A DNA stretch of 64,000 bases from Endozoicomonas sp. G2_1 (lineage in GTDB: Bacteria > Pseudomonadota > Gammaproteobacteria > Enterobacterales > Alteromonadaceae): NCBI RefSeq assembly GCF_017744155.1, contig NZ_JAGHQT010000007.1, positions 1 to 64,000 on the forward strand, read 5' to 3'. The notes under the pieces are model-generated. The model made no database searches. It had not been told where the DNA came from and worked only from the letters and a program-made list of their open reading frames with translations. Shown one piece after another: positions 19,676-28,785 of this stretch; position 1 is the first letter of the stretch; every line of letters starts with the position of its first letter. A program made the position numbers and the translations under genes.

Positions 19676-21052
19676 TTAACATTCGATGATATTTACCGCT
19701 AGACCACCGCGCGATGTTTCTTTGTATTTGGTCTTCATATCGTTGCCAGTTTCCCACATGGTTTTTATGACCTTATCTAGCGATACTTTCTGCGTACCAG
19801 TACCGCGAAGGGCGAGTCGAGAAGCGTTGATCGCTTTTACTGCGCCCATTGCGTTACGCTCGATGCACGGCACTTGTACTAAACCACCTACTGGGTCACA
19901 AGTTAAGCCTAAGTTGTGCTCCATACCAATTTCAGCGGCATTTTCGACTTGAATTGGGCTACCACCCATAATTTCAGTCAGTGCACCGGCCGCCATTGAA
20001 CAAGCAACACCAACTTCTGCTTGGCAGCCGCCTTCCGCGCCAGAAATAGTGGCGTTGGTTTTGTAGAGCACACCAATAGCTGCTGCGGTTAATAAGTAGC
20101 GAATACAGTCGTCATCGCTAACTGGTTTTATAAACTTGTCGTAGTAACACAATACCGCAGGGATGATACCTGCAGCACCATTGGTTGGCGCAGTGACAAC
20201 ACGACTACCGGCCGCGTTTTCTTCGTTGACCGCTAAGGCAAATAGATTAACCCAATCCATTGCGGTTAATGGATCATTATTGCTTTCAACACTCAGGGTG
20301 CGAAATAGTGCAGGTGCTCTGCGCGTTACTTTTAGGCCGCCAGGTAATATGCCTTCGGTGCGAATACCCCGTTGAACACTGTCGTACATCGCTTGCCAAA
20401 TTTTTATCAAGCCGGCTCTAATTTCACTCTCATCATTAAGACACTTTTCGTTGTCCATCATAATGGTACTAATACTTAAGCCTTTTTCTGTCGCCAGTGA
20501 AATAAGCTCGTCTGCACTAGAGAATTTATGAGGTCTGACGATATTGGCGTGTAAAGAGAGCGCTTTGTCTTTTTCTTGTTCAAAGTCTTCGTCTTTGACA
20601 ATGAAACCACCGCCAATTGAATAGTAGGTTTCCTCTAAAATTAATTGTTCGTCTTGATATGCGTATAGCGTCATGGCATTGGCGTGCGCGGGCAAGGTTT
20701 TACGGCGATGATAAATAATCGCGTCGTTTTTTGGAAACTGCACCTTGTGTTGGTGATTGAGCTCAATTTCTTGGCTAGTTGTTACTTGCTCAAGAATGCG
20801 GTCAATACTTTCTACTGCGATATCTTCAGGTGACTCGCCAGTTAAGCCCAAAATCACGGCTTTACCTGTGCCATGGCCAATGCCGGTTTGACCGAGAGAG
20901 CCAAAGAGCTCAGTTTTGACACGAGTGACTTTGTCGATTAGTTGTTGCTCTGCTAGGTGGTCGACAAATAATTTTGCCGCGCGCATGGGGCCTACGGTAT
21001 GCGAACTGGATGGACCAATACCAATAGAAAACATATCAAATACACTAATCAT
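19676..21052 (-). CDS. sdaA: L-serine ammonia-lyase (iron-sulfur dependent)
   Basis: A 458-residue single-chain L-serine dehydratase that converts L-serine to pyruvate and ammonia. The N-terminal beta domain has [19 protein letters not shown]. The alpha domain has [13 protein letters not shown], and the cysteines for the 4Fe-4S cluster lie in [14 protein letters not shown] and [14 protein letters not shown]. Length fits SdaA/SdaB (about 454). The choice between the sdaA and sdaB names is arbitrary. Confidence 0.94.
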   Translation of the reverse strand: MISVFDMFSIGIGPSSSHTVGPMRAAKLFVDHLAEQQLIDKVTRVKTELFGSLGQTGIGHGTGKAVILGLTGESPEDIAVESIDRILEQVTTSQEIELNHQHKVQFPKNDAIIYHRRKTLPAHANAMTLYAYQDEQLILEETYYSIGGGFIVKDEDFEQEKDKALSLHANIVRPHKFSSADELISLATEKGLSISTIMMDNEKCLNDESEIRAGLIKIWQAMYDSVQRGIRTEGILPGGLKVTRRAPALFRTLSVESNNDPLTAMDWVNLFALAVNEENAAGSRVVTAPTNGAAGIIPAVLCYYDKFIKPVSDDDCIRYLLTAAAIGVLYKTNATISGAEGGCQAEVGVACSMAAGALTEIMGGSPIQVENAAEIGMEHNLGLTCDPVGGLVQVPCIERNAMGAVKAINASRLALRGTGTQKVSLDKVIKTMWETGNDMKTKYKETSRGGLAVNIIEC

Positions 21053-21258
21053 GTCTAAACCTGTATATATTTTTGTTATAAAGTTATTTATAAAAATTTA
21101 GTTCGGTCATTGTACCGTAAAACACACATTAAGCAAAAGTCGTCTTAACGATTGATTTTGCCGCACAGTAGAAATCAGTATGGCAGTCAATCAATCATGT
21201 GTGAGTTTTCTATCACGTTTATGATAAGAGCAATGGAGCGATATTTGGTTGAGGCAGA

Positions 21259-21828
21259 TTACTGTAGGTGAATTGCTAAGTCTCGCAAAATAGCTGCAGT
21301 AGCGCCCCAAATGTTGTGGTGTTGATAAGGGATAAACGTAATTGGGTAACGCCTATTTTTGTGTTGGGTGTAGATATTAACGTGGTTATCTAGGTTTAGA
21401 ATGTGACTTAACGGTACTTGAAAGACTTCTGCCACTTCACTTGGATTGGGAGTTAAGTTGATATTGGCAGGCACTTTGGCAATTACAGGGTGAATGACAA
21501 AACCGGTAATGGTTTGATAAGGATGAAGGTAGCCAACAATTTCGGTGCACTCGGGCGCAAGGCTTATTTCTTCTTGCGCTTCTCGAAGAGCGGCAGCAAC
21601 AAACGAGTCGTCGCCTTCGTCAATCTTGCCGCCGGGAAAGCTTATTTGACCGCCGTGGTGACGCAGATGAGTGGCGCGTTTAGTCAGAATAACACTGGCG
21701 CCGTCAGTATTTTCAACCACAGCGATAAGCACAGCAGATTGTTTTACCGAACCATTGAAACGAAATAAGTGACTCGATGGTGGCAAACGAGACAAGCTAA
21801 ATCTGGTAATTAATTGTTCAATCTTCAT
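21259..21828 (-). CDS. nudL: CoA pyrophosphohydrolase, Nudix family
   Basis: A 189-residue Nudix hydrolase of the NudL/YeaB type. The UPF0035 signature LTKRATHLRHHGGQISFPGG is followed by the Nudix box GGKIDEGDDSFVAAALREAQEEI. NudL enzymes cleave CoA and its esters to 4'-phosphopantetheine and 3',5'-ADP. I start at the ATG at 21828; a TTG six codons upstream is also open. It lies 41 bp after pabB on the same strand, an arrangement also seen in E. coli (pabB-yeaB). Confidence 0.9.
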   Translation of the reverse strand: MKIEQLITRFSLSRLPPSSHLFRFNGSVKQSAVLIAVVENTDGASVILTKRATHLRHHGGQISFPGGKIDEGDDSFVAAALREAQEEISLAPECTEIVGYLHPYQTITGFVIHPVIAKVPANINLTPNPSEVAEVFQVPLSHILNLDNHVNIYTQHKNRRYPITFIPYQHHNIWGATAAILRDLAIHLQ

Positions 21829-21869
21829 ATTACTATTTAAACACAATTTTTTGCTTAATAGTCAGTTAA

Positions 21870-23477
21870 TTACAAGGGCGTGTTGTGTTCGCTAAGTACC
21901 GGCAGTATTTTTTTAACTTTGTCGAAGGTTTCTTGATATTCACTGTCAACTTGAGAGTCGGCTACTAAGCCGCCGCCAGCCCAGCAGTATATTTGCTGAT
22001 TTTTACAAACCAAGGTTCTGATGGTAATGCTGGTGTCCATATTGCCACAAGCGGAAATATAGCCTATCGCGCCACAGTACAAATTGCGGCGGTGAGGTTC
22101 TAGCTGTTCAATTATTTCCATCGCGCGAATTTTTGGTGCACCCGTGATAGAGCCGCCCGGAAATGCCCCGCGCAGTAAATCGGCAGCGCTGTGTTCAGGC
22201 GAGAGTTGTCCTTCAACAGTACTGACCAAATGATGAACCGCAGGAAAACTCTCAATGGCAAACAGTTCTGGTACTTTTACCGTGCCCGGCAGGCATACTT
22301 TGCTGATATCGTTGCGCAATAAGTCAACAATCATCAGGTTTTCAGCGCGGTCTTTGCTGGCGTGTTTTAATTCATTCGCTTGCGCTTGGTCTTGGACAGG
22401 GTTTTGTGAACGGGGACGAGTGCCTTTGATTGGCTTAGTCTGAACTTTGATAACATCATCGACAATACCATTAGCGCTGTGTTCGACTTGTAAAAAGCGT
22501 TCAGGTGAAATACTCAAGACGCTGTGATCAGCAAAACGCATAAACGCCGAAAATGGTGCTTGGTTAGCCCGTCTTAATGCTAAGTAAGCGTCGAACTCAT
22601 CTCCTTGGTATTGCGCTTGGAAACGCTGAGCAAGGTTAATCTGATAACAATCACCCGATAATAAGTAATCTTGCACTTGCGCAAACTTTTCTCGATAGGC
22701 CGACTCAGTCATATTGGCCTGCCACTGTGAGGTCAGTGAGAATTTTGTCTCAGCGTTACTTTGATACCTTTGCTGCTGCCAATCTTGAGCTTTAGGTTCT
22801 GATTCTGATTCGACCATTTGCTCAAACCAGTCGACTAATGTTGCAAGCTTGTCACTCTCCGCAATTAAGTAATAACAGCTTTGCTTGCGGTCAAAGAACA
22901 GTGCTTGGTGATAAAAACCAACCGCCATATCGGCTTGCTCAAGATCTTGTAATGCTTGCGTCGGTAACGTTTCAAATCGACGGCCGAGATCATAGGCAAA
23001 ATAACCAACTGCACCACCTTTAAAGGGCAACTCTTTGTTGTTAAACCCCTGTTTTAGGTCGCTTTGCTGACAATGTTGCTGCGGGCTAAAAAGCTGTTGG
23101 TTAATGCTATCTACCAGGGCTAAAGGGTCTAGCGCTGAGCGGATTTCAGTTGGTGTTAGCTTATTATTCGTTGTTGATTGGGCTGTATGACAATGGATAA
23201 CACTCTCTGATCCGGTTGTTGTTATCGTCACCAGTGGTTGCCATACCATGATGTCAAAACGACTATTGGGGTGATCGCTATCACATGAGTCGAGCCAGAT
23301 AGCCCATGCTTGGTCAGCCAGCTTGGCAAAAACTTGCTCTGGCGCAACGGGTAAATGAATTGGGCTGCTGTCGGTAAGCCCTTCAACGTTGGGTAAATTA
23401 GCAATGAGATCAGCAATTGCTGCGTTGTCGGCCTCATTTTTACACGGCTTTTTCACCGAGGTGTTATCGATAGTCAC
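21870..23477 (-). CDS. pabB: Aminodeoxychorismate synthase component I
   Basis: A 535-residue chorismate-utilising enzyme that makes 4-amino-4-deoxychorismate for folate, with PabA as glutaminase. The catalytic core is in the C-terminal half: KTKPIKGTRPR (the PIKGT lysine marks PabB, where TrpE has PIAGT), NLMIVDLLRNDI and FPGGSITGAPKIRAMEII. The protein is about 80 residues longer than E. coli PabB, mostly at the N-terminus. The start is GTG at 23477; an internal start is possible. Probably cotranscribed with nudL. Confidence 0.92.
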   Translation of the reverse strand: MTIDNTSVKKPCKNEADNAAIADLIANLPNVEGLTDSSPIHLPVAPEQVFAKLADQAWAIWLDSCDSDHPNSRFDIMVWQPLVTITTTGSESVIHCHTAQSTTNNKLTPTEIRSALDPLALVDSINQQLFSPQQHCQQSDLKQGFNNKELPFKGGAVGYFAYDLGRRFETLPTQALQDLEQADMAVGFYHQALFFDRKQSCYYLIAESDKLATLVDWFEQMVESESEPKAQDWQQQRYQSNAETKFSLTSQWQANMTESAYREKFAQVQDYLLSGDCYQINLAQRFQAQYQGDEFDAYLALRRANQAPFSAFMRFADHSVLSISPERFLQVEHSANGIVDDVIKVQTKPIKGTRPRSQNPVQDQAQANELKHASKDRAENLMIVDLLRNDISKVCLPGTVKVPELFAIESFPAVHHLVSTVEGQLSPEHSAADLLRGAFPGGSITGAPKIRAMEIIEQLEPHRRNLYCGAIGYISACGNMDTSITIRTLVCKNQQIYCWAGGGLVADSQVDSEYQETFDKVKKILPVLSEHNTPL

Positions 23478-23627
23478 AAATTTAATCGTTTTTAGTTATC
23501 TAACAGTCGCTTTTCGACTAAAGGCTATGGGATTGCGTTAAAAAGCTACTGGTCGCAGGGTTTTAAGCAAGGTATGATATCGGGAATTTTTTAACTTTCA
23601 ACTAAAGCTTGGGGGCAAACGAGAGTT

Positions 23628-25157
23628 ATGGCTATCATTAAACAGCAAGATTTTATCGAAAGCATTGCTGACGCACTTCAATATATTTCCTACTACCATC
23701 CATTAGATTTTGTTCAGGCATTAGAAAAAGCCTATCACAAAGAGCAAAGCCAAGCAGCGAAAGACGCTATTGCACAAATTTTGATTAACTCGCGCATGTC
23801 TGCTCATGGCAAACGTCCAATTTGTCAAGATACTGGCATCGTGACCTGTTTCGTTAAAGTGGGCATGGCAGTTCAGTGGGACTCTACTGATTTGACCGTG
23901 CAACAGATGGTTGACGAAGGTACTCGCCGTGCCTACTTAAATCCTGATAACCCATTACGCGCATCAATTGTTGCCGATCCGACAGGCGCTCGTAAAAACA
24001 CTAAAGACAACACGCCAGCCGTTGTTCACATTGACTTAGTGCCGGGTGATGAAGTTGAGGTGATGATTGCAGCCAAAGGCGGCGGCAGTGAAAACAAAAC
24101 TAAAATGGTGATGTTAAACCCAAGTGATTCAATTGCCGATTGGGTTGTCAAAACATTACCAACCATGGGCGCGGGTTGGTGTCCACCGGGCATGATCGGC
24201 ATTGGTGTTGGCGGTACTGCTGAAAAAGCAGGTGTACTGGCTAAAGAAAGTTTAATGGACCCAGTTGATATTCAAGAGCTTATTGACCGAGGCCCACAAA
24301 ATGCAGAAGAAGAGTTGCGTTTAGAAATTTACGAGCGTGTTAACAAGCTTGGTATTGGTGCGCAAGGTCTTGGCGGTTTAACTACAGTGGTTGATGTTAA
24401 AATTAACTCGGCGCCAACTCACGCGGCGTCTAAGCCAGTTGTAATGATTCCTAACTGTGCGGCTACTCGTCACGTTCACTTCCACCTTGATGGTTCAGGT
24501 CCGGCAGATTTAACGCCGCCTAAATTGGAAGAATGGCCAGATATTACTTGGGAAGTGGGTGAAAATGTCCGTCGCGTTAATGTTGACGATTTGAAAAAAG
24601 CAGACGTTAGCGAGTGGAAAACCGGTGAAACCGTATTGCTTTCAGGCAAAATTTTAACCGGCCGTGACGCTGCGCATAAACGTATGCAACAGTTAATAGA
24701 ATCGGGCGAAGGTTTACCAGCTGGCGTTGATTTCAAAGACAAGTTTATCTACTACGTTGGTCCAGTTGATGCTGTTGGCGATGAAGCGGTTGGCCCGGCA
24801 GGACCGACAACGGCGACTCGTATGGATAAGTTTACCGACCTAATGCTGGCTGAAACTGGCATTATCGGGACAATTGGTAAAGCTGAACGCGGCCCAGCGA
24901 CCGTTGAAAGCATTAAAAACCACAAGTCAGTTTATTTAATGGCTGTTGGCGGCGCGGCATATTTAGTGTCAAAAGCGGTTAAGAAAGCAAAAGTGGTCGC
25001 GTTTGAAGATTTAGGTATGGAAGCGATTTACGAATTTGAAGTAGAAGACATGCCTGTGACCGTTGCGGTTGACAGCTCAGGTGAGTCTGCTCACGTCACT
25101 GGCCCAGCAATTTGGCAAGCTAAAATTGAAGAGCTTGATGAAAAGCTAGGCGCATAG
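23628..25157 (+). CDS. fumA: Fumarate hydratase, class I (iron-sulfur)
   Basis: A 509-residue fused alpha/beta class I fumarase that hydrates fumarate to malate in the TCA cycle. The three cluster cysteines are in ICQDTGIV, GWCPPGMIG and MIPNCAATRH. The beta part contains LLSGKILTGRDAAHKRM and AVGPAGPTTATRMDKF. The ATG at 23628 follows a weak GAGAG. The cluster makes this class oxygen-sensitive; a class II enzyme may exist elsewhere. Terminator at 25237-25270. Confidence 0.93.
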   Translation: MAIIKQQDFIESIADALQYISYYHPLDFVQALEKAYHKEQSQAAKDAIAQILINSRMSAHGKRPICQDTGIVTCFVKVGMAVQWDSTDLTVQQMVDEGTRRAYLNPDNPLRASIVADPTGARKNTKDNTPAVVHIDLVPGDEVEVMIAAKGGGSENKTKMVMLNPSDSIADWVVKTLPTMGAGWCPPGMIGIGVGGTAEKAGVLAKESLMDPVDIQELIDRGPQNAEEELRLEIYERVNKLGIGAQGLGGLTTVVDVKINSAPTHAASKPVVMIPNCAATRHVHFHLDGSGPADLTPPKLEEWPDITWEVGENVRRVNVDDLKKADVSEWKTGETVLLSGKILTGRDAAHKRMQQLIESGEGLPAGVDFKDKFIYYVGPVDAVGDEAVGPAGPTTATRMDKFTDLMLAETGIIGTIGKAERGPATVESIKNHKSVYLMAVGGAAYLVSKAVKKAKVVAFEDLGMEAIYEFEVEDMPVTVAVDSSGESAHVTGPAIWQAKIEELDEKLGA

Positions 25158-25236
25158 CAATAAGTGTTTAGCTCTAGGTACTTAGAAATAAAACCTTAGC
25201 TGACAACTTAGCGCTAATAAATTTAGCCAAAAAATC

Positions 25237-25270
25237 TAAAACGGTTATCTGATTTCAGGTAACCGTTTTA
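25237..25270 (+). terminator. Terminator after fumarase
   Basis: TAAAACGGTTA...TAACCGTTTTA stem with a T-rich tail. Confidence 0.85.
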
Positions 25271-25340
25271 TTTTGCTTAACATTTACCATCATCGGTGGT
25301 TTAATAACTGGTAATATTTACAGTGTTTGATGTGTAACCT

Positions 25341-26756
25341 TTGATAGAACTGTTCACAAACCTCAGCGCCGAGTGGTTGATATTATTGTCAGCGCTGTTC
25401 GCCATTATCGCGTTATTGGCAATCGTTATTTATTTGCTGATTGCCCAACGCCGTCAATATCTGCAAATGAATCAAACGAATCTTGAGCAAGCGGCGGAAA
25501 AGCAAGCTGAGCAAGATCAGTTTATTGATTTGCTCCAGCAAAGCTGGCAACAGCAAAATACTGAGCTTAACCACTCGATAGCACAGCAGTTTTCCGAGTT
25601 AAAACTGGGGCTGTTTAAGTTGCAGAGCGAGCAAAGTGGCCAACAGAGTCAGCAATTACAGCATAACCAGCAAGCGCTGGTCAGTCAGTTACATCAGCAT
25701 CAGCAAAAATTCAGTGAGCAGCAAGCAAAAGCGCTTGATCAGTTAGTTGAACATTTAACACTCTCGACCAAACACAATCGCGAAGAACTGGCTAAATCAC
25801 TGCAAACCAGCAGTGAACAAATGACTAAGCAAATTGAGCAGCTCGCGGATAAAGTTGACTTGCGCTTAAAAGAAATTTCAGGGCAGGTTGACAAGCGCTT
25901 GGCTGACGGCTTTGAAAAAACCACTAAAACCTTTAGTGATATTTTACAGCGCTTAGCATTGATTGACGATGCCCAGAAAAAAATCACTGAGCTTTCCAGT
26001 AACGTTGTTAGCTTGCAAGAAGTGCTAGCAGATAAGCGTTCTCGTGGTGCGTTTGGTGAAGTTCAGCTCAATAGCTTAATTCGCAATGTTCTGCCGGAGC
26101 AGCACTTTTCAATTCAGCACACCTTGTCTAACGGTAAAGTGGCAGACTGCGTATTGTTCTTACCTAAACCAACAGGCAATGTTGTAATTGACTCAAAATT
26201 TCCGCTTGAAAGTTATCGCATCATGACTGATGAACAGGCGGATACGGCACAGAGACTGGCAGCGCAAAAACAATTTAAGCAAGACATTAAAAAACACATT
26301 AACGACATCAGTACTAAGTACTTGATTGAACATGAAACTTCAGATGGCGCGATTATGTTTATTCCGGCAGAGTCGGTTTTTGCGGAAATTCATGGCCATC
26401 ACAGCGACTTGGTTGACTACGCTAACCAAAAACGCGTTTGGCTGGCCTCACCAACAACGTTAATGGCGATTTTAACCACGGCAAGGTCGGTATTAAAGGA
26501 TGAAGTTACCCGAAAACAAGTGCATATTATTCAGCAGCATTTAGCACACTTGTCAGCAGACTTTGGCCGTTTTCGCAGTCGATTCGACAATCTTTCCAAA
26601 CGGCTTGAGCAAGCTAGTACTGACATCAAGCAGATTCACACATCGGCAGATAAAATTGCTGATCGCTTTGTAAAAATAGAGCAAGTAGAACTTGAAGACG
26701 AAATGACTGAAGCCATTGTCGCGCCGAAAAAAATCACTGAAGCTAGTAGTAAATAA
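25341..26756 (+). CDS. rmuC: DNA recombination protein RmuC
   Basis: A 471-residue protein with an N-terminal membrane segment (about residues 12-34), a long Gln-rich coiled coil to about residue 190, and the RmuC nuclease-like domain after it. Recognisable parts are RGAFGEVQLNSLIRNVLPEQHF, PTGNVVIDSKFPLESY, FIPAESVFAEI and RVWLASPTTLMAIL. RmuC limits inversions at short inverted repeats in E. coli. The assigned start is a TTG with no clear ribosome site; it is kept because the membrane helix begins at once after it. Confidence 0.9.
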   Translation: MIELFTNLSAEWLILLSALFAIIALLAIVIYLLIAQRRQYLQMNQTNLEQAAEKQAEQDQFIDLLQQSWQQQNTELNHSIAQQFSELKLGLFKLQSEQSGQQSQQLQHNQQALVSQLHQHQQKFSEQQAKALDQLVEHLTLSTKHNREELAKSLQTSSEQMTKQIEQLADKVDLRLKEISGQVDKRLADGFEKTTKTFSDILQRLALIDDAQKKITELSSNVVSLQEVLADKRSRGAFGEVQLNSLIRNVLPEQHFSIQHTLSNGKVADCVLFLPKPTGNVVIDSKFPLESYRIMTDEQADTAQRLAAQKQFKQDIKKHINDISTKYLIEHETSDGAIMFIPAESVFAEIHGHHSDLVDYANQKRVWLASPTTLMAILTTARSVLKDEVTRKQVHIIQQHLAHLSADFGRFRSRFDNLSKRLEQASTDIKQIHTSADKIADRFVKIEQVELEDEMTEAIVAPKKITEASSK

Positions 26757-26840
26757 CTGAGACAATTGTTATTTTCACAAACTTACGTTAGCTTGACGAA
26801 AGCTCACTAAAACCTTACTGAGTGTAATAGAGATATTAAG

Positions 26841-28037
26841 ATGTTTGCTGGTTTTAAAACAACATTAGTTACTGTGGCGTTGGCAATTGCCTTAGTCTTT
26901 GCACTCGTTTTTAGTCAGGAAATCTGGTCAAGCTGGCTTAACATAGAACGATACGCCTTGTTTGGTTTAACCGCAATTACCGTATTGTTTGCTGCTCAGT
27001 TCAATCACAGTCGCCTCGCTTGGCTTAGCATTTTTGTTTTAGCCTATGATCAATTAGATTGGCTTGCCTATCAGGCTGGCAGTCAAACTGTTTTAGTCTG
27101 GCTCAGCAGTCACAGAGTATTGCCGGTGCTACTGTTATCTGTGCTGGTAGCGATACTGTCGGTAATTAAAGATCGCGGTTTGCTCTCTATTCATACATTA
27201 TCTAGGCTGGCTTTGTTTACTGGCGCTGGTTTTACTGCCTACGGTTGGCTAGAGCTTGACCAAGCACTGGCGCAGTATCATACCGAGTTCAGTTGGTTAG
27301 TTAAGTTAAAACCACACTTTTATCCAGAGTTACTGTTTGTGATGACGGGCTTGATTACTGTTATCGCTAGTTTACGGGTTAAAGCGCTCACGCAACCGGC
27401 CTTGTTGGTTACCTTAATGGCGCTTATCAGCCAATATTACGATTGGCTGCTATTGCCACAAGCATTAGTGACGTTACTATTACTCAGCTTTTATTTATTG
27501 ACGGTGATTATTAGCTCGTACTTTCTTGCCTATCGCGACGAGTTAACTGGTCTGCCATCAAGGCGAGCATTACAACAACTATCGTTGTCGCTAGGACGTA
27601 AATACTGCGTTGCTATGATGGACATCGACCATTTTAAAAAGTTTAACGACACCTATGGTCACGACATTGGCGACCAGGTACTCAAGTTAGTTGCGAGTAA
27701 ACTCAAGCGAGTGGGGCATGGCGGTAAAATTTTTCGCTATGGCGGAGAAGAATTTACCGTGGTATTTCCTAGAAAAAGCGCTGAACAGGCCGAATACGCC
27801 CTTGAACAACTACGAATCAGTATTGCCGATTACAAAATGGTCATTCGTCAGCCCCAGCGCCAAGGAAAAGACAAGCGTGGTAGCCGAAAAGGCAGCGTTG
27901 AAAAAACGGTCAGTGTCACTATTTCAATTGGTGTTGCTACTCGCGATAGTAAACAAAATTTTGAACAAGTGATGAAAGCCGCTGATCAAAAACTCTATCA
28001 AGCTAAGCGCAACGGTCGCAATAATGTCTGCTTGTAA
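26841..28037 (+). CDS. Membrane-bound diguanylate cyclase (GGDEF)
   Basis: A 398-residue protein. About 230 N-terminal residues form six to eight membrane helices. The GGDEF domain starts at YRDELTGLPSRRAL and carries the active-site GGEEF at residues 301-305 and MMDIDHFKKFNDTYGHDIGD. It should make cyclic di-GMP from two GTP. I see no RxxD inhibitory site five residues before GGEEF. The helical part resembles no sensor domain I can name. It follows rmuC with an 84-bp gap. Confidence 0.88.
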   Translation: MFAGFKTTLVTVALAIALVFALVFSQEIWSSWLNIERYALFGLTAITVLFAAQFNHSRLAWLSIFVLAYDQLDWLAYQAGSQTVLVWLSSHRVLPVLLLSVLVAILSVIKDRGLLSIHTLSRLALFTGAGFTAYGWLELDQALAQYHTEFSWLVKLKPHFYPELLFVMTGLITVIASLRVKALTQPALLVTLMALISQYYDWLLLPQALVTLLLLSFYLLTVIISSYFLAYRDELTGLPSRRALQQLSLSLGRKYCVAMMDIDHFKKFNDTYGHDIGDQVLKLVASKLKRVGHGGKIFRYGGEEFTVVFPRKSAEQAEYALEQLRISIADYKMVIRQPQRQGKDKRGSRKGSVEKTVSVTISIGVATRDSKQNFEQVMKAADQKLYQAKRNGRNNVCL

Positions 28038-28785
28038 ATGACGCTATTGAAATGACGTCATGGCTAAAATTACATAGCCTATTTTTGAATTTTATTGTTG
28101 CGGTAATACGATTAAACAAGGTGATAACGTCGTGTTGTCAGAAATTTTTACTAGTTTTGCTTGTTGGCGTATTCTTTTTATCCTTCCTTTATAAAAAAAA
28201 TTTTTATATCAGTAACTTGTTTGTTTTACTCGACTGCTATAGGAACTCTTGTTTCGACAATTTACGCGTAGTTAGCCAATTTTTTATTAGATAATGGACG
28301 GAATTTTTCATATAAATATTTTGTACAAATGTATTATAAAAATATGTTTTCTAACAAAAAAATTATTAATTAAACCTCCACCTTGCTTACAAAACATAAA
28401 TGTATGAAGTTTATTTGTCCAATCGGGCAACAACTTATTGGTGTTTTTTGTGTCGAAAATCTTTACGAAATTAACGGTTTGTTTACATAGTAAACAGTTT
28501 TCTACTTTGTTATTATCTCGCTCGTTAATGTAATGCTCTATTAAATCGTTATGAAAAATAAAGAATTTTATTTTTTGGTAGCAAGTAGAGTCACGCAAGC
28601 TAATAAGTTTTTTAGCAAGACGTTAATTGTTTAAGGACTAATTTTTAACATTACCCTAAAAGATGTTTTTAGCCTAATTTAACCTTTTGGTTAGTTTCTT
28701 TTTAGTGTCATACAGCAGTAATATTTTTGATGTATTTTGCTCGCGACTAAAAAACCTAATACAAAATTATAATTGGAGAAAGGTA
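28038..28785. other. Long AT-rich intergenic region upstream of the secreted nuclease
   Basis: 748 bases with no gene I can support. Two open frames of 80 and 96 codons exist (28052-28294 plus strand, 28308-28598 minus strand), but both have composition-driven Phe/Ile/Asn-rich products and no good ribosome sites. The region may hold a long leader or regulatory sites for the nuclease operon. I looked for a -24/-12 sigma-54 promoter, common for PEP-CTERM genes, and did not find one. Confidence 0.5.

Noticed and set aside
21870..23477. Anthranilate synthase TrpE
   Set aside because: The PIKGT motif with Lys and the nudL neighbour point to PabB; TrpE has PIAGT and would be expected in a trp operon.
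28052..28598. Two open frames (80 and 96 codons) in the intergenic region before the nuclease
   Set aside because: AT-driven composition, no ribosome sites and no recognisable motif on either strand.
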